Positions 32,893 through 41,597 of a DNA stretch of 64,000 nt are shown here, piece after piece. Within the stretch, counting starts at the first letter, position 1. Every line of letters starts with the position of its first letter. The position numbers and the translations under genes were made by a program. The stretch is from NCBI RefSeq assembly GCF_003074135.1, contig NZ_PPDK01000002.1:372001-436000 (forward strand). Reading direction: 5' to 3'. Origin of the DNA: Euzebya tangerina (GTDB lineage: Bacteria; Actinomycetota; Nitriliruptoria; Euzebyales; Euzebyaceae). The notes below the pieces were generated by a model that searched no databases, was not told where the DNA came from, and saw only the letters and a list, made by a program, of their open reading frames with translations.

Positions 32893-33867
32893 GTGGATCG
32901 GGAGTTGATCGTGCTCGGAACAGCCAGTCAGGCACCAACCCGAGAGCGCAACCACAACGGGTATCTGCTGCGGTGGGGATCGGACGCCGTGCTGGTCGAC
33001 GCCGGCGAGGGGACGCAGCGCCAGATGGTCTACGCAGGCGTCAAGTCGAGCAGCATCAGCCACATCTGCCTCACCCACCGACATGGCGACCACACCCTCG
33101 GACTGCCCGGTGTCCTTCAACGAATGGTGCTCGACCAGCGTCGCGACCCGGTCACGGTGATCTACCCCGACGAGGCAGAGCGTCACGTCGCGGCCCTGCT
33201 GAGCGTCGCCGATGTGGGGGACGCGGTTGAGGTCATCCGACGTCCGCTTCCCACCTCCGAGTCGTCCCGTGTGCCGATGGCCACCGGGTCGACGATCGTT
33301 GCCGTGCCCCTGGACCACCGCGTCCCCACGTTGGGGTACCGCATCCAGGACGAGGATCAGCAGCGGTTGGACGCCGACGGTCTGCGGGCCCGAGGGTTGT
33401 CAGGGCCACCGGTCGGCGAGCTCGTCCGGACGGGGCAGGTCACCGTCAACGGGGAACGCGTCCATCTCCGTGAGGTCAGCGTGACCCGTCCCGGCCGCTC
33501 GGCGGCAGTGGTCATGGACACCAAGCTGTGCCCGGGAATCGCTGAGCTGGTCGCTGATGTGGACCTGGCGGTGGTGGAGGCCACCTATCTCCAGCAGGAC
33601 GAGGAACTCGCCGAGGCCTACGGCCATCTCACCGCCGAGCAGGCGGCTCGAGCGGCGGCCACGGCTGGGGCGCGGCGCCTGGTCCTGACCCACTTCTCAC
33701 AGCGCTACCCCGATCTCCGCTGCTTCGCCGACGAGGCTGCGCCGCACCACCCGGACGTGGTCATCGCCCGTGACCTCGACCGTGTCCTGGTACCGACTCG
33801 GGCCGACCGGCAGCCAGGGGCGGATCACGAGCCAGCTCAACCTCTGGTTCCCAGCGTCGACAGGTAA
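32893..33867 (+). CDS. rnz: Ribonuclease Z (tRNase Z)
   Basis: Metallo-beta-lactamase-fold endonuclease that trims tRNA 3' trailers; useful here since none of the window's tRNAs encode CCA. The 324-residue protein has VLGTASQAPTRERNHNGYLL at the start, the metal motif LTHRHGDHTLGLPG near 60, PLDHRVPTLGYRI in the exosite area, the VMDTKLCPG and VVEATY strands, and LTHFSQRY near 265. C-terminal tail of about 20 residues is low-complexity. It ends 3 nt before the next start. Confidence 0.92.
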   Translation: MDRELIVLGTASQAPTRERNHNGYLLRWGSDAVLVDAGEGTQRQMVYAGVKSSSISHICLTHRHGDHTLGLPGVLQRMVLDQRRDPVTVIYPDEAERHVAALLSVADVGDAVEVIRRPLPTSESSRVPMATGSTIVAVPLDHRVPTLGYRIQDEDQQRLDADGLRARGLSGPPVGELVRTGQVTVNGERVHLREVSVTRPGRSAAVVMDTKLCPGIAELVADVDLAVVEATYLQQDEELAEAYGHLTAEQAARAAATAGARRLVLTHFSQRYPDLRCFADEAAPHHPDVVIARDLDRVLVPTRADRQPGADHEPAQPLVPSVDR

Positions 33868-33870
33868 CCG

Positions 33871-35547
33871 ATGGATCGTCGATCACCAGCTCACCTCGGG
33901 GTCGCACCGACCGCCGCCGTGTCCATCAGGCAGTCCGTCGGTCACGCCACGGTGCTGCCCGTCCTGCTGTCGCTCCTCCTGCTGCTCGCCGCCGTCCCCG
34001 CTGGCGCGGTGGAGGCGACTCACTCGACCGGGGCGGCGCAGGGAACGACGGAGGTCCGCCGTCTGGCCGGCCCCAACCGCTATGGCACGGCCGCCGAGCT
34101 GTCCCGAGACGGCTGGGCCACGGCTGCGTCCGTGGTCGTCGCCGATGGCGGATCGGCGTTCGAGGCGCTGGTGGCCGGGCATCTGGCAGCCCGTCTGGAC
34201 GCCCCGCTGCTGCTATCCACCCCACCGAGCAGCGGCCTGCCCGCACCGACGGAGACCGTCGAGGAGCTGAGGCGGCTGGACCCATCGCTGGTCTATCAGA
34301 TCAACGACGCCGTGCTGCCCGCGTTGGACGAGGAGTCCGTCGAGGTCCAGTCGGTACGCGGCTCCTCGCCGGCCACGCTGGCCGTCGCTGCGCTCCGAGC
34401 TGTCCCGGGCCCGCCCGGGCTGCCGACCGTGGTGGCCAGCAGCGCCGTGTTCGCCGACGCCCTCTCGGCTGCCAGCCTGGCGCCGGCCCAACTGCTGCTG
34501 ACCGCCCCAGACCAGCTCCACCCGAGCAGTCGGGCCTACCTGGCCGAGGCGGACGCCGCCGAGGTCCACGTCATGGGCGGTCCGGCTGCGGTGACTGAGG
34601 AGACCGTCGGCCAGATCACGGCCCTCGATCTCCCCGTCAGCCGTGTCGCCGGGCCCAACCGCTACGCGACCAGCGTGGTCGCGGCCGACGTTGCGGGTGC
34701 GACAGCGACACACCTGGCCGTCGCATCGGGGCAGGACTGGCCTGACGCTGTGGCGCTGGTCCCCTGGGCCGCACGCCGCGATGCTGCCGTGCTGCTGTCC
34801 ACCAAGGCGGAGTTGCCGCCCGAGGTTCGCGACGCCCTGGGACCTCCCACAGGATCCGATCGCCCCCCGCTGGCGACGATCGAGGACGTCGCAGTGGCCG
34901 GGGGCACGGTGGCGGTTGGCAACTACGTCGACGACCAGATCACGGCCCGACTGGCTGGTCAGCCCGATCCGGGTGCTGCTGCAGAGGTCCGTGCGCTGAC
35001 CATGGAGGAGCGTGCCGCGATGACCGGTGTGTCGTGGCGGCCCGGATGCCCGGTCGGCTTGGACGACCTGCGGGTGGTGCAGGCGCGCCGGTGGCTGTTC
35101 GACGGAACGGTCGCAGATGGCGGTCAGCTCATCGTCCACGTCGACGTCACCGCGGACGTCACGCAGGTCCTCCAGCGGATCTTCGAGGCGCGCTTCCCCA
35201 TCGCCCGGATGGAGCCGGTCAGGCGGTACGCCGCGGATGACATCGCGTCGATGGACGCCAACAACACCTCGGCGTTCAACTGTCGAGTGGTGGCCGGGAC
35301 CACACGCTGGTCAGAGCACGCGTTCGGCCGTGCCGTGGACATCAACCCGATCGAGAACCCCTACGTCGGTCGCACGGTCGTCCTGCCCGACGCTGGCCGC
35401 GCATACCTCGACCGGAGCGACGTGCGCCCGGGCATGATCATCCGCCCCGGCCCCGTCGTCGCGGCTTTCGCCGAGGTCGGCTGGTGCTGGGGAGCGGACT
35501 TCAGCAGCAGCGACGACTACCAGCACTTCAGCGAGTCGGGCCGCTGA
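33871..35547 (+). CDS. Secreted CWB2-M15 peptidase (D-Ala-D-Ala carboxypeptidase-like)
   Basis: A 558-residue exported wall enzyme. Hydrophobic signal near 30-48 (LPVLLSLLLLLAAVPAGA), CWB2 modules about 65-345 ([53 protein letters not shown]), then an M15-type zinc peptidase domain from about 370. The metal and catalytic residues are seen in RWSEHAFGRAVDINP (His and Asp) and the end motif DDYQHFSE (His). This domain cleaves D-Ala from wall peptides in VanY-like enzymes. The last 20 nt overlap the convergent YczE-like gene. Confidence 0.88.
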   Translation: MDRRSPAHLGVAPTAAVSIRQSVGHATVLPVLLSLLLLLAAVPAGAVEATHSTGAAQGTTEVRRLAGPNRYGTAAELSRDGWATAASVVVADGGSAFEALVAGHLAARLDAPLLLSTPPSSGLPAPTETVEELRRLDPSLVYQINDAVLPALDEESVEVQSVRGSSPATLAVAALRAVPGPPGLPTVVASSAVFADALSAASLAPAQLLLTAPDQLHPSSRAYLAEADAAEVHVMGGPAAVTEETVGQITALDLPVSRVAGPNRYATSVVAADVAGATATHLAVASGQDWPDAVALVPWAARRDAAVLLSTKAELPPEVRDALGPPTGSDRPPLATIEDVAVAGGTVAVGNYVDDQITARLAGQPDPGAAAEVRALTMEERAAMTGVSWRPGCPVGLDDLRVVQARRWLFDGTVADGGQLIVHVDVTADVTQVLQRIFEARFPIARMEPVRRYAADDIASMDANNTSAFNCRVVAGTTRWSEHAFGRAVDINPIENPYVGRTVVLPDAGRAYLDRSDVRPGMIIRPGPVVAAFAEVGWCWGADFSSSDDYQHFSESGR

Positions 35548-36226
35548 ACCCAGGCCGGGCGAGCAGGGCCCTGACGCGGGCATCCAACGCCAGGCCCCCC
35601 TGGACGGACGGGCCGATCAGCAGGGCGAACACCACCGTGCCCACACCAACGGTCCCGCCCAGCACCCACCCGATGCCCAGCGCCGAGAGTTCGATGACCC
35701 CACGGACCAGCGAGATCGGCACGCCGGTGAGGCGGTTCAGGCCGGTCATCAGACCGTCACGTGGTCCGGGGCCGTGGTTGGTCCCCAAATACAACCCGGA
35801 GCCCACGCCCACCGTCACCACACCGAGCAGGAGGTAGGCGGTCCGGAGAACCAGACCCTCCGGGTCGTCCAGCACGAACAGCGTTGCGTCGATGGCGATC
35901 CCGATGAGGAAGAGGTTGAGGACGGTTCCGATCCCGGGCCTAACCTGCAGCGGAATCCAGATGAGGAAGATCACCACGCCCGTGACGATCGTCGCGACGC
36001 CGATGGTCATCGGTGTGCGCAGCGCCAGTCCCTCGGCGAAGACCGTCCAGGGCGAGTTCCCAAGCGTGGACAGCACCATCAGGGCCTCACCTACGCCGAA
36101 GAGGACCAGCCCGAGGATCAGACGCGTGAGACGACCTGGGGACGTCCGCCACAGCGTCTCCTGCCCGCGCCGGGTTTCGGGATCGTGCGCACCGGACGTC
36201 CTCGCCTCGGTCTCTGCTCCAGACAT
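35528..36226 (-). CDS. YczE/YitT-like membrane protein
   Basis: A 232-residue polytopic protein with about five helices (LILGLVLFGVGEALMVLSTL; IGVATIVTGVVIFLIWI; TVLNLFLIGIAIDATLF; TAYLLLGVVTVGVGSGLYLG; FALLIGPSVQGGLAL). The pattern GVGSGLYLGTNHGPGPRDGL is typical of the YczE/BCR-YitT family, of unknown transport role. A TATCGT -10 lies 6 nt before the ATG, which fixes the start; a longer open frame upstream crosses the divergent MFS promoter. Its 3' end overlaps the CWB2-M15 gene. Confidence 0.82.
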   Translation of the reverse strand: MSGAETEARTSGAHDPETRRGQETLWRTSPGRLTRLILGLVLFGVGEALMVLSTLGNSPWTVFAEGLALRTPMTIGVATIVTGVVIFLIWIPLQVRPGIGTVLNLFLIGIAIDATLFVLDDPEGLVLRTAYLLLGVVTVGVGSGLYLGTNHGPGPRDGLMTGLNRLTGVPISLVRGVIELSALGIGWVLGGTVGVGTVVFALLIGPSVQGGLALDARVRALLARPGFSGPTR

Positions 36227-36232
36227 GACGTG

Positions 36233-36238
36233 ACGATA
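36233..36238 (-). promoter_or_regulatory. Leaderless-type -10 (TATCGT)
   Basis: Ends 6 nt before the ATG of the YczE-like gene. Confidence 0.5.
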
Positions 36239-36320
36239 GGTCCTGGCCCGCAGCCACTCCGCCACCCACTTGCGGGAGCGACGGCCCGGACGGACGGGCT
36301 CGCACGATGACACGCGGCAG

Positions 36321-36326
36321 TAGAAT
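36321..36326 (+). promoter_or_regulatory. Leaderless-type -10 (TAGAAT) for MFS gene
   Basis: TAGAAT is the closest match to consensus among these boxes and ends 8 nt before the GTG. Confidence 0.55.
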
Positions 36327-36334
36327 CCGCCACT

Positions 36335-37849
36335 GTGAGCTCGCCGACCGCCGATGGGTTGCACTTCGCCTCGACGGCGGGGCGGTGGGCGATCGCCGCA
36401 ACGGTGGCCGGCTCTGCCGTCGCTCAGATCACCGGGACCGTGGTCAACGTGGCGCTGCCGGACATCGCGCGGGGATTGGATGCCGGCACCACCGGCGTGC
36501 AGTGGATCCTGAACGCCTACATGTTGACGCTCGCGTCGCTGATCCTGATCGGTGGCGCGCTGGGTGACCGCTTCGGTCGCCGGCGGGTCTATCTGCTCGG
36601 CACGGTCATCTTCGGGGCCTCGTCAGTGGCCGCGGCGCTGGCTCCTACGCTCGGCGTGCTGCTGGCGGCCCGGGCCGTGATGGGCGTCGGGGGCGCGCTG
36701 CTCACGCCCGGCAGCCTGGCGATCCTCGAGGCCTCGTTCGTCAAGGACGACCGCGCCGCCGCCATCGGCGCCTGGTCGGGACTGGGCGGGGTCGCAGCGG
36801 CGATCGGGCCGCTTCTCGGCGGTGTGATCCTCGACGTCGCCGGGTGGCGGTGGCTGTTCGTCCTCAACGTGCCCGTGTGTGTGCTCGCCATCATCTGGAC
36901 CACGCGCCATCTGCCCGAGAGCACCGACCCGGATGCGACGGCGCACCACATCGACTGGGCCGGCACGGTGACCGGGGCCCTGGGACTGGGGTTGCTCACC
37001 TACGGCCTGATCGGTCTGGGCGGTGGCGTATCGCTGACCGGCGTGACCATCGTGGTCGCCGGCGCCGCCGTCCTGGCGCTGTTCGTGGAGACCCAACGGC
37101 GTGGTGAGGCCCCGCTGGTGCCGCCGTCCATGTTCGCCGACCGCGTGTTCGTCATCGCCAATGCCCTCACCTTCGTCGTCTACGCCGCTCTCGGCGGGGT
37201 GTTCTTCCTGCTGGTCGTCTTCCTTCGGCAGGTGCTGGGGTACTCGGGGTTCGAGGCGGGTGCTGCAACCCTGCCGGTGACGCTGCTGATGTTCGCGCTC
37301 AGTGCCCGGTCCGGCCGGCTGAGCAACCAGATCGGCCCTCGCATCCCGCTGACGGTCGGGCCGCTCCTGCTGGCCGGCGGGATGCTGCTGTTCGGACAGT
37401 TGGATGATGGGAGCAGCTACACGACCGGGGTTCTCCCGGGCGTGCTGCTGTTCGGGTTCGGGCTGGTCTGCCTGGTGGCGCCGGTGACGGCGACGGTGCT
37501 CGCCGCCGCGGACGAGCGGCGAGCCGGCCTGGCGTCGGGGGTCAACAACGCGGTGGCGCGGACGGCTGGGCTGATCGCCGTGGCCGTCCTGCCGGTGGCC
37601 GCAGGGCTCGGGCCCGATGCGCTCGAGTCCGTCACGGCCCTGACCGACGGCTTCGGTCAGGCGATGACGATCTGCGCGGGCCTGGCCGTCGCGGGGGCCG
37701 CCCTTGCGGCGGTGGGGTTGCCGGGCTCCCTGTCCGTCTCACGGCGGGACGACCGGGTGCCCGAGGCGCACGAGCATCCGCACACCAGCGTGGACTGCCC
37801 GGCTCCTGCCCGCCGCGACCTGGCGCGGGCGGGGACTGACCAGCCCTAG
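36335..37849 (+). CDS. MFS drug/proton antiporter, DHA2 family
   Basis: A 504-residue exporter of the EmrB/QacA type with 14 predicted helices. Motifs: NVALPDIARGL in helix 1 (motif D1), GALGDRFGRRRVYLLG (motif A) after helix 2, and MGVGGALLTPGSLAIL plus GPLLGGVILDVAGWRWLFVLNVP (motif C and following loop). It likely expels drugs or metabolites; the substrate cannot be read from sequence. No TetR regulator adjoins; the divergent gene is a small membrane protein. The stop TAG overlaps the stop of the convergent ligase gene on a shared CTAG. Confidence 0.92.
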   Translation: MSSPTADGLHFASTAGRWAIAATVAGSAVAQITGTVVNVALPDIARGLDAGTTGVQWILNAYMLTLASLILIGGALGDRFGRRRVYLLGTVIFGASSVAAALAPTLGVLLAARAVMGVGGALLTPGSLAILEASFVKDDRAAAIGAWSGLGGVAAAIGPLLGGVILDVAGWRWLFVLNVPVCVLAIIWTTRHLPESTDPDATAHHIDWAGTVTGALGLGLLTYGLIGLGGGVSLTGVTIVVAGAAVLALFVETQRRGEAPLVPPSMFADRVFVIANALTFVVYAALGGVFFLLVVFLRQVLGYSGFEAGAATLPVTLLMFALSARSGRLSNQIGPRIPLTVGPLLLAGGMLLFGQLDDGSSYTTGVLPGVLLFGFGLVCLVAPVTATVLAAADERRAGLASGVNNAVARTAGLIAVAVLPVAAGLGPDALESVTALTDGFGQAMTICAGLAVAGAALAAVGLPGSLSVSRRDDRVPEAHEHPHTSVDCPAPARRDLARAGTDQP

Positions 37850-39402
37850 CCCTGGCCTGCTGAGTCGCCCAGGGCCTTGACGGTCGCCAACGTGTCGACC
37901 TCCGACGGGTCCTTGTCATCGCGATAGCGCAGCACCCTGGCGAAGCGCAGCGCCACGCCGCCGGGATACCGCCTCGAGGTCTGGATGCCGTCCACCGCGA
38001 TCTCCACGACCTGCTCCGGACGCACGTGGACGACGTGCTTGGTGCGCCGGACCTCGAGCGACAGGAAGCGCTCCGTCTGCCAGGCCAGCATCTGGTCGGT
38101 CATGCCCTTGAAGGTCTTGCCCAGCATCACGAACCCGTCTCCGTCGCGGGCGCCGAGGTGGATGTTCGACAGCCACCCCGTTCGTCGACCGGAGCCCCAC
38201 TCCACCGCCAGGACGACAAGGTCCAGCGTCTTGACCGGCTTGACCTTCCGCCACGCCTTGCCGCGCCGTCCCGCGGCGTACGGCGCGTCGAGCGACTTGA
38301 CCATGACCCCCTCGTGACCACGATCGAGGGCCGCGGACAGGATCGCCTCCCCGGCATCCGCGTCGTCGACGATCTCACTGGGAATCCGCTGGGCCTCGTC
38401 TAGGAGGCGATGCAGGATCCGCCGCCGCTCGGACAGCGGGTCATCGATCAGGTCGTCACCGTCCAAGTGGAGGATGTCGAAGAAGAAGGGGGAGAGGCCA
38501 CGCTCTTCCACCTCGTCGGCCGAGAAGGCGCTCATGGTGTCCTGGAACGCCGACGGACGGCCATCCGGGCCGACGGCCAGGACCTCACCGTCAAGGATGA
38601 GCTGGCGGGCGGGCAGAGCGCTGACCACCTCCACGACGGCGGCGGAGCGCTCGGTGACGTCGTTCAGGTTCCGGGTGAAGACCCGGATGCCATCGTCGGT
38701 CCGGTGTACTTGGATCCGCGCGCCGTCGAGCTTCCACTCCACCACGGCCGTGCCCATCCCCTCCACGGCCTCGCGGACCGACGCCGCGGTCGAGGCGAGC
38801 ATCGGCTGCACACCCTGCCCCACAGCGAGCCGGGTCGCCTCCAGCGCGGCGCGGGCCGCCGCAGGCCCGCCGTCCCGCCACGACGACACCGCTGCCGTGG
38901 CGGTGCCGCCCAGATCCGCAGACAACATCACAGCACGTCGCACGACCGTCTCGGGCACCTCGGCTGCCGTCGCGACCGCCTTGGTGACGACGCCAGCCGA
39001 CGCGCCCAGGCGCATCTCACCCAGGATCAGGCGACGGAGGAAGTCCTGTTCGTCGTCGGTCGCCCGGCCGAAGAGCTCATCGAGCACGGCCCGACGAGAT
39101 CCGACGGAGCCCGGGCCGCCTGCCGTCGCCAGCTGGTCCAGGGCGGCGTCGACGTCGCCCAGGCGAAGGGTCGAGGTCGGAGCGGGGTCGACGTCGATGT
39201 CGTAGACCGACGCCCACCCGACGTCCAAGCGCCGCCTGCTCGGCTCGCCGGCCAGGTAGGTCGCGACGAGGGCCACGTCCTGCTCGCCCCCGTTCCGGGC
39301 GGTACCCCGCAGCAGGTCTCGGATCAGCGCGACCTTCTCGTTGCGCCCCGAGGTGGCCGCCACCCGCTCCGCGACCGCCACCAGCTGTGCCAGTGCGGTC
39401 AC
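37846..39402 (-). CDS. ligB: ATP-dependent DNA ligase (LigB type)
   Basis: A 518-residue ligase of the archaeal/mycobacterial LigB kind. N-terminal DNA-binding domain about 1-190, then the adenylation domain with the nucleotide Lys in [14 protein letters not shown] near 223, LDGEVLAVG (motif III/IIIa), [23 protein letters not shown] (motif IV) and [20 protein letters not shown] (motif V/VI), and an OB domain at the end. Starts with GTG overlapping the ung stop, so Ung and this ligase are probably made together for base-excision repair. Non-essential, accessory role expected next to a NAD-dependent LigA elsewhere. Confidence 0.92.
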   Translation of the reverse strand: MTALAQLVAVAERVAATSGRNEKVALIRDLLRGTARNGGEQDVALVATYLAGEPSRRRLDVGWASVYDIDVDPAPTSTLRLGDVDAALDQLATAGGPGSVGSRRAVLDELFGRATDDEQDFLRRLILGEMRLGASAGVVTKAVATAAEVPETVVRRAVMLSADLGGTATAAVSSWRDGGPAAARAALEATRLAVGQGVQPMLASTAASVREAVEGMGTAVVEWKLDGARIQVHRTDDGIRVFTRNLNDVTERSAAVVEVVSALPARQLILDGEVLAVGPDGRPSAFQDTMSAFSADEVEERGLSPFFFDILHLDGDDLIDDPLSERRRILHRLLDEAQRIPSEIVDDADAGEAILSAALDRGHEGVMVKSLDAPYAAGRRGKAWRKVKPVKTLDLVVLAVEWGSGRRTGWLSNIHLGARDGDGFVMLGKTFKGMTDQMLAWQTERFLSLEVRRTKHVVHVRPEQVVEIAVDGIQTSRRYPGGVALRFARVLRYRDDKDPSEVDTLATVKALGDSAGQG

Positions 39403-40076
39403 GGCAGGCGCCAGTCGATCGGTGGCGCACCCGCGGCCTCCAGGTGCTGGTTGACGCTCGAGAACGGTCGTGACCCGAAGAAGCCACGCGAGGCGGACAG
39501 CGGCGAGGGGTGGACGCTCTCGATCGTGGGGGCGTCGAGGAGCCACGGCTTGGTGTTGCGGGCGTCGCGGCCCCACAGCACGCCCACCAGGGGCTTGTTG
39601 CGCATGGCCAGGGCCCGGATGGCCTGCTCGGTGATCGGCTCCCAGCCCTTGCCGCGGTGGGAGGCCGGGTTGCCAGGTGCCACGGTCAGCGATCGGTTGA
39701 GCAGCATGACCCCCTGATTGGCCCACGGCGTCAGGTCACCGGTGGTCGGCGGCGGGTGCCCGAGGTCGTCGGCGTACTCGGTGAAGATGTTCTGCAACGA
39801 TCGGGGGAGGGGTTGGACGTCCGGGTGGACGGAGAAGGACAGGCCCATGGCGTGGCCGGGTGTCGGGTAGGGGTCCTGACCGAGGATGAGGACCTTGACG
39901 TGGTCGAAGGGGATGCCGAAGGCGGCGAACACCCGATCGGGGGCCGGCAGGAACGAGCGGCCCTCTGCGATCTCGGCGCGCAGGAAGTCGCCCATGGCAG
40001 CGATCGCGTCGGCGACCGGCTCCATGGGTTTGGCCCAGCCCGGTCCGAGCACGTCATCAAGGGGGCGAGGTGGCAC
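39399..40076 (-). CDS. ung: Uracil-DNA glycosylase, family 1
   Basis: Removes uracil from DNA. About 225 residues with family-1 motifs: catalytic Asp in [41 protein letters not shown] and the C-terminal [13 protein letters not shown] (catalytic His). Two GTG codons are possible; the upstream one lies inside the TAGAGT -10 element, while the one used here is 7 nt behind it, matching the leaderless pattern elsewhere. Its stop overlaps the ligase start. Confidence 0.95.
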   Translation of the reverse strand: MPPRPLDDVLGPGWAKPMEPVADAIAAMGDFLRAEIAEGRSFLPAPDRVFAAFGIPFDHVKVLILGQDPYPTPGHAMGLSFSVHPDVQPLPRSLQNIFTEYADDLGHPPPTTGDLTPWANQGVMLLNRSLTVAPGNPASHRGKGWEPITEQAIRALAMRNKPLVGVLWGRDARNTKPWLLDAPTIESVHPSPLSASRGFFGSRPFSSVNQHLEAAGAPPIDWRLP

Positions 40077-40083
40077 CCGGCGC

Positions 40084-40089
40084 ACTCTA
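40084..40089 (-). promoter_or_regulatory. Leaderless-type -10 (TAGAGT) for ung-ligB
   Basis: Ends 7 nt before the second GTG and overlaps the first, deciding the ung start. Confidence 0.5.
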
Positions 40090-40102
40090 GTGCGTCCCCG
40101 TG

Positions 40103-40927
40103 TCAGGCCTCCAGCAGCGCCAGTATGTCGCCGGTGGGTTGGTCGAGGGGACCATCAGGCTCCACCGTCAACCCGATGAGTTCGAAGTCAGCCGTGACGG
40201 CGAGGGCCTCACCGTCGGTCAGCTGACCGACAGGCGCCGGCACTCCACCGTCGATGGTCCACAGCGCGTAGATCTCGTCGTCGCTGATCACGGACAACCC
40301 GTCACTGACCACCACAGCTGCGCCGTCGCTGACCGACAGCACCGCGTTGAGCGTCCCGCCACCCTCGACGTCGACCGTGACCTGGCGGGCATCGTCTGCG
40401 GCCACGACGGCGGCGATCTGATCGGCCTGCTGCTCGATCGAGTCAAGCCGCTCGTTCAGGTTGGCCAGCGACACGGCCAGCACGACCGCCACGCCGGCCG
40501 CAACCGCGCCGGCCCCGAGCGCCAGTCGGGTCCAGACGCCCGTCGCGCCACGTCGGTCGTCGCGGTCGCGCGCACGGTCCGCCAAGGAGATGACGACGTC
40601 CTCGCGGTCCGGCTCAGCTGTGGCCTCGGGCTGCTCGGAGCTCAGGTCGTGCTCGACGACGAGATCGGACTCCTCGCCGATGACGGCGACCGGACCCGGA
40701 ACCTGCCAGGTCTCGTCCACCGCGGCCATGACACGGCCCTTGAGGCTGGCCGGGGGCGCCTCGGCAGCGGTCTCCGCCAGCGCGGTCAGGGCGTCCCGAA
40801 GCTCCGCAACCTCAGCGGCGGCCTCGGGCGAGGTCGACAGGTACTGCTCCACGGCGGCTCGCTCCTCAGCGTCCAGCGCATCCAGGACGTAGGCGCCGAT
40901 CAGGTCGTGTTCGGGAGGCAGGCTCAT
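40103..40927 (-). CDS. Anti-sigma factor, RskA-like
   Basis: A 274-residue single-pass membrane anti-sigma factor. N-terminal cytosolic part holds the anti-sigma fold ([35 protein letters not shown] region; no ZAS cysteines), a helix at about 134-155 ([18 protein letters not shown]), and an extracytoplasmic anti-sigma-K domain ([53 protein letters not shown]). Signal-driven proteolysis would free the sigma factor. ATGA overlap with the sigma gene ahead confirms they form a unit. Confidence 0.9.
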   Translation of the reverse strand: MSLPPEHDLIGAYVLDALDAEERAAVEQYLSTSPEAAAEVAELRDALTALAETAAEAPPASLKGRVMAAVDETWQVPGPVAVIGEESDLVVEHDLSSEQPEATAEPDREDVVISLADRARDRDDRRGATGVWTRLALGAGAVAAGVAVVLAVSLANLNERLDSIEQQADQIAAVVAADDARQVTVDVEGGGTLNAVLSVSDGAAVVVSDGLSVISDDEIYALWTIDGGVPAPVGQLTDGEALAVTADFELIGLTVEPDGPLDQPTGDILALLEA

Positions 40928-41484
40928 GAGCTGGCCTCCATCGCGTTTCGCAGTCGGATCAGCCCGTCACGCATCCTGGTCTTGACCGTGCCCAGCGGCG
41001 CGTCCAGGTCGATCGCAACCTCCCGGTACGTCTTGCCGCCGAAGTAGGCCAGCTCGATAGCCTGGCGCTGCACGTCGCTCAGGCTGTCCAGGGCCTCCCG
41101 GACCTGCGCGGTCTCGAAGCGGTGTTCGACTTCGCTGGCGACCCGGTCGAAGGGCCGATCGGTGTCCCGGCGGGCGACGCGCTCCTCCCGATCGCGGGAC
41201 GACTGCTCCGAGCGCACCCGGTCGACGGCTCTGCGGTGCGCCATCGTCAGGATCCAGCCTCGGGCGGACCCGCGGTTGGTGTCGAATCGCGGCGCAGTTC
41301 GCCACACCTCGGTCAACACGTCTTGGGTCACCTCCTCGGATTGGGCAGGGTCACGGAGAACTCGGCGGATCACGCCGAACACCTGTGGTGCCATCAGGTC
41401 GTACAGGGCTTCGAATGCTGCGCGGTCGCCTGTTGCCACCACGGTCATCAACTGGTCGGGGTCATCAGGAGACGGAGACTGCAT
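40924..41484 (-). CDS. ECF sigma factor, SigK type
   Basis: A 186-residue ECF sigma factor. Sigma-2 domain about 15-85 (FEALYDLMAPQVFGVIRRVL; WILTMAHRRAVDRVRSEQS) and sigma-4 about 120-180 (LSDVQRQAIELAYFGGKTYR; APLGTVKTRMRDGLIRLR). The ATG at MQSPSP is preceded by AGGGA at 6 nt, so I prefer it to a GTG 84 nt upstream. Paired with an RskA-like membrane anti-sigma. In mycobacteria SigK controls secreted antigens and senses redox state; here the regulon is unknown. Confidence 0.9.
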   Translation of the reverse strand: MQSPSPDDPDQLMTVVATGDRAAFEALYDLMAPQVFGVIRRVLRDPAQSEEVTQDVLTEVWRTAPRFDTNRGSARGWILTMAHRRAVDRVRSEQSSRDREERVARRDTDRPFDRVASEVEHRFETAQVREALDSLSDVQRQAIELAYFGGKTYREVAIDLDAPLGTVKTRMRDGLIRLRNAMEASS

Positions 41485-41597
41485 GACATCCCTGGCCGGT
41501 GGCAGGGTTTCAGCAGGCCCTGACACTGGTTCGGCGCGGGGTGGGTCCCCGGATTGGTCTCCCTGCACGTCGGTCAGCGTATCGTCACGCTGCGAAC

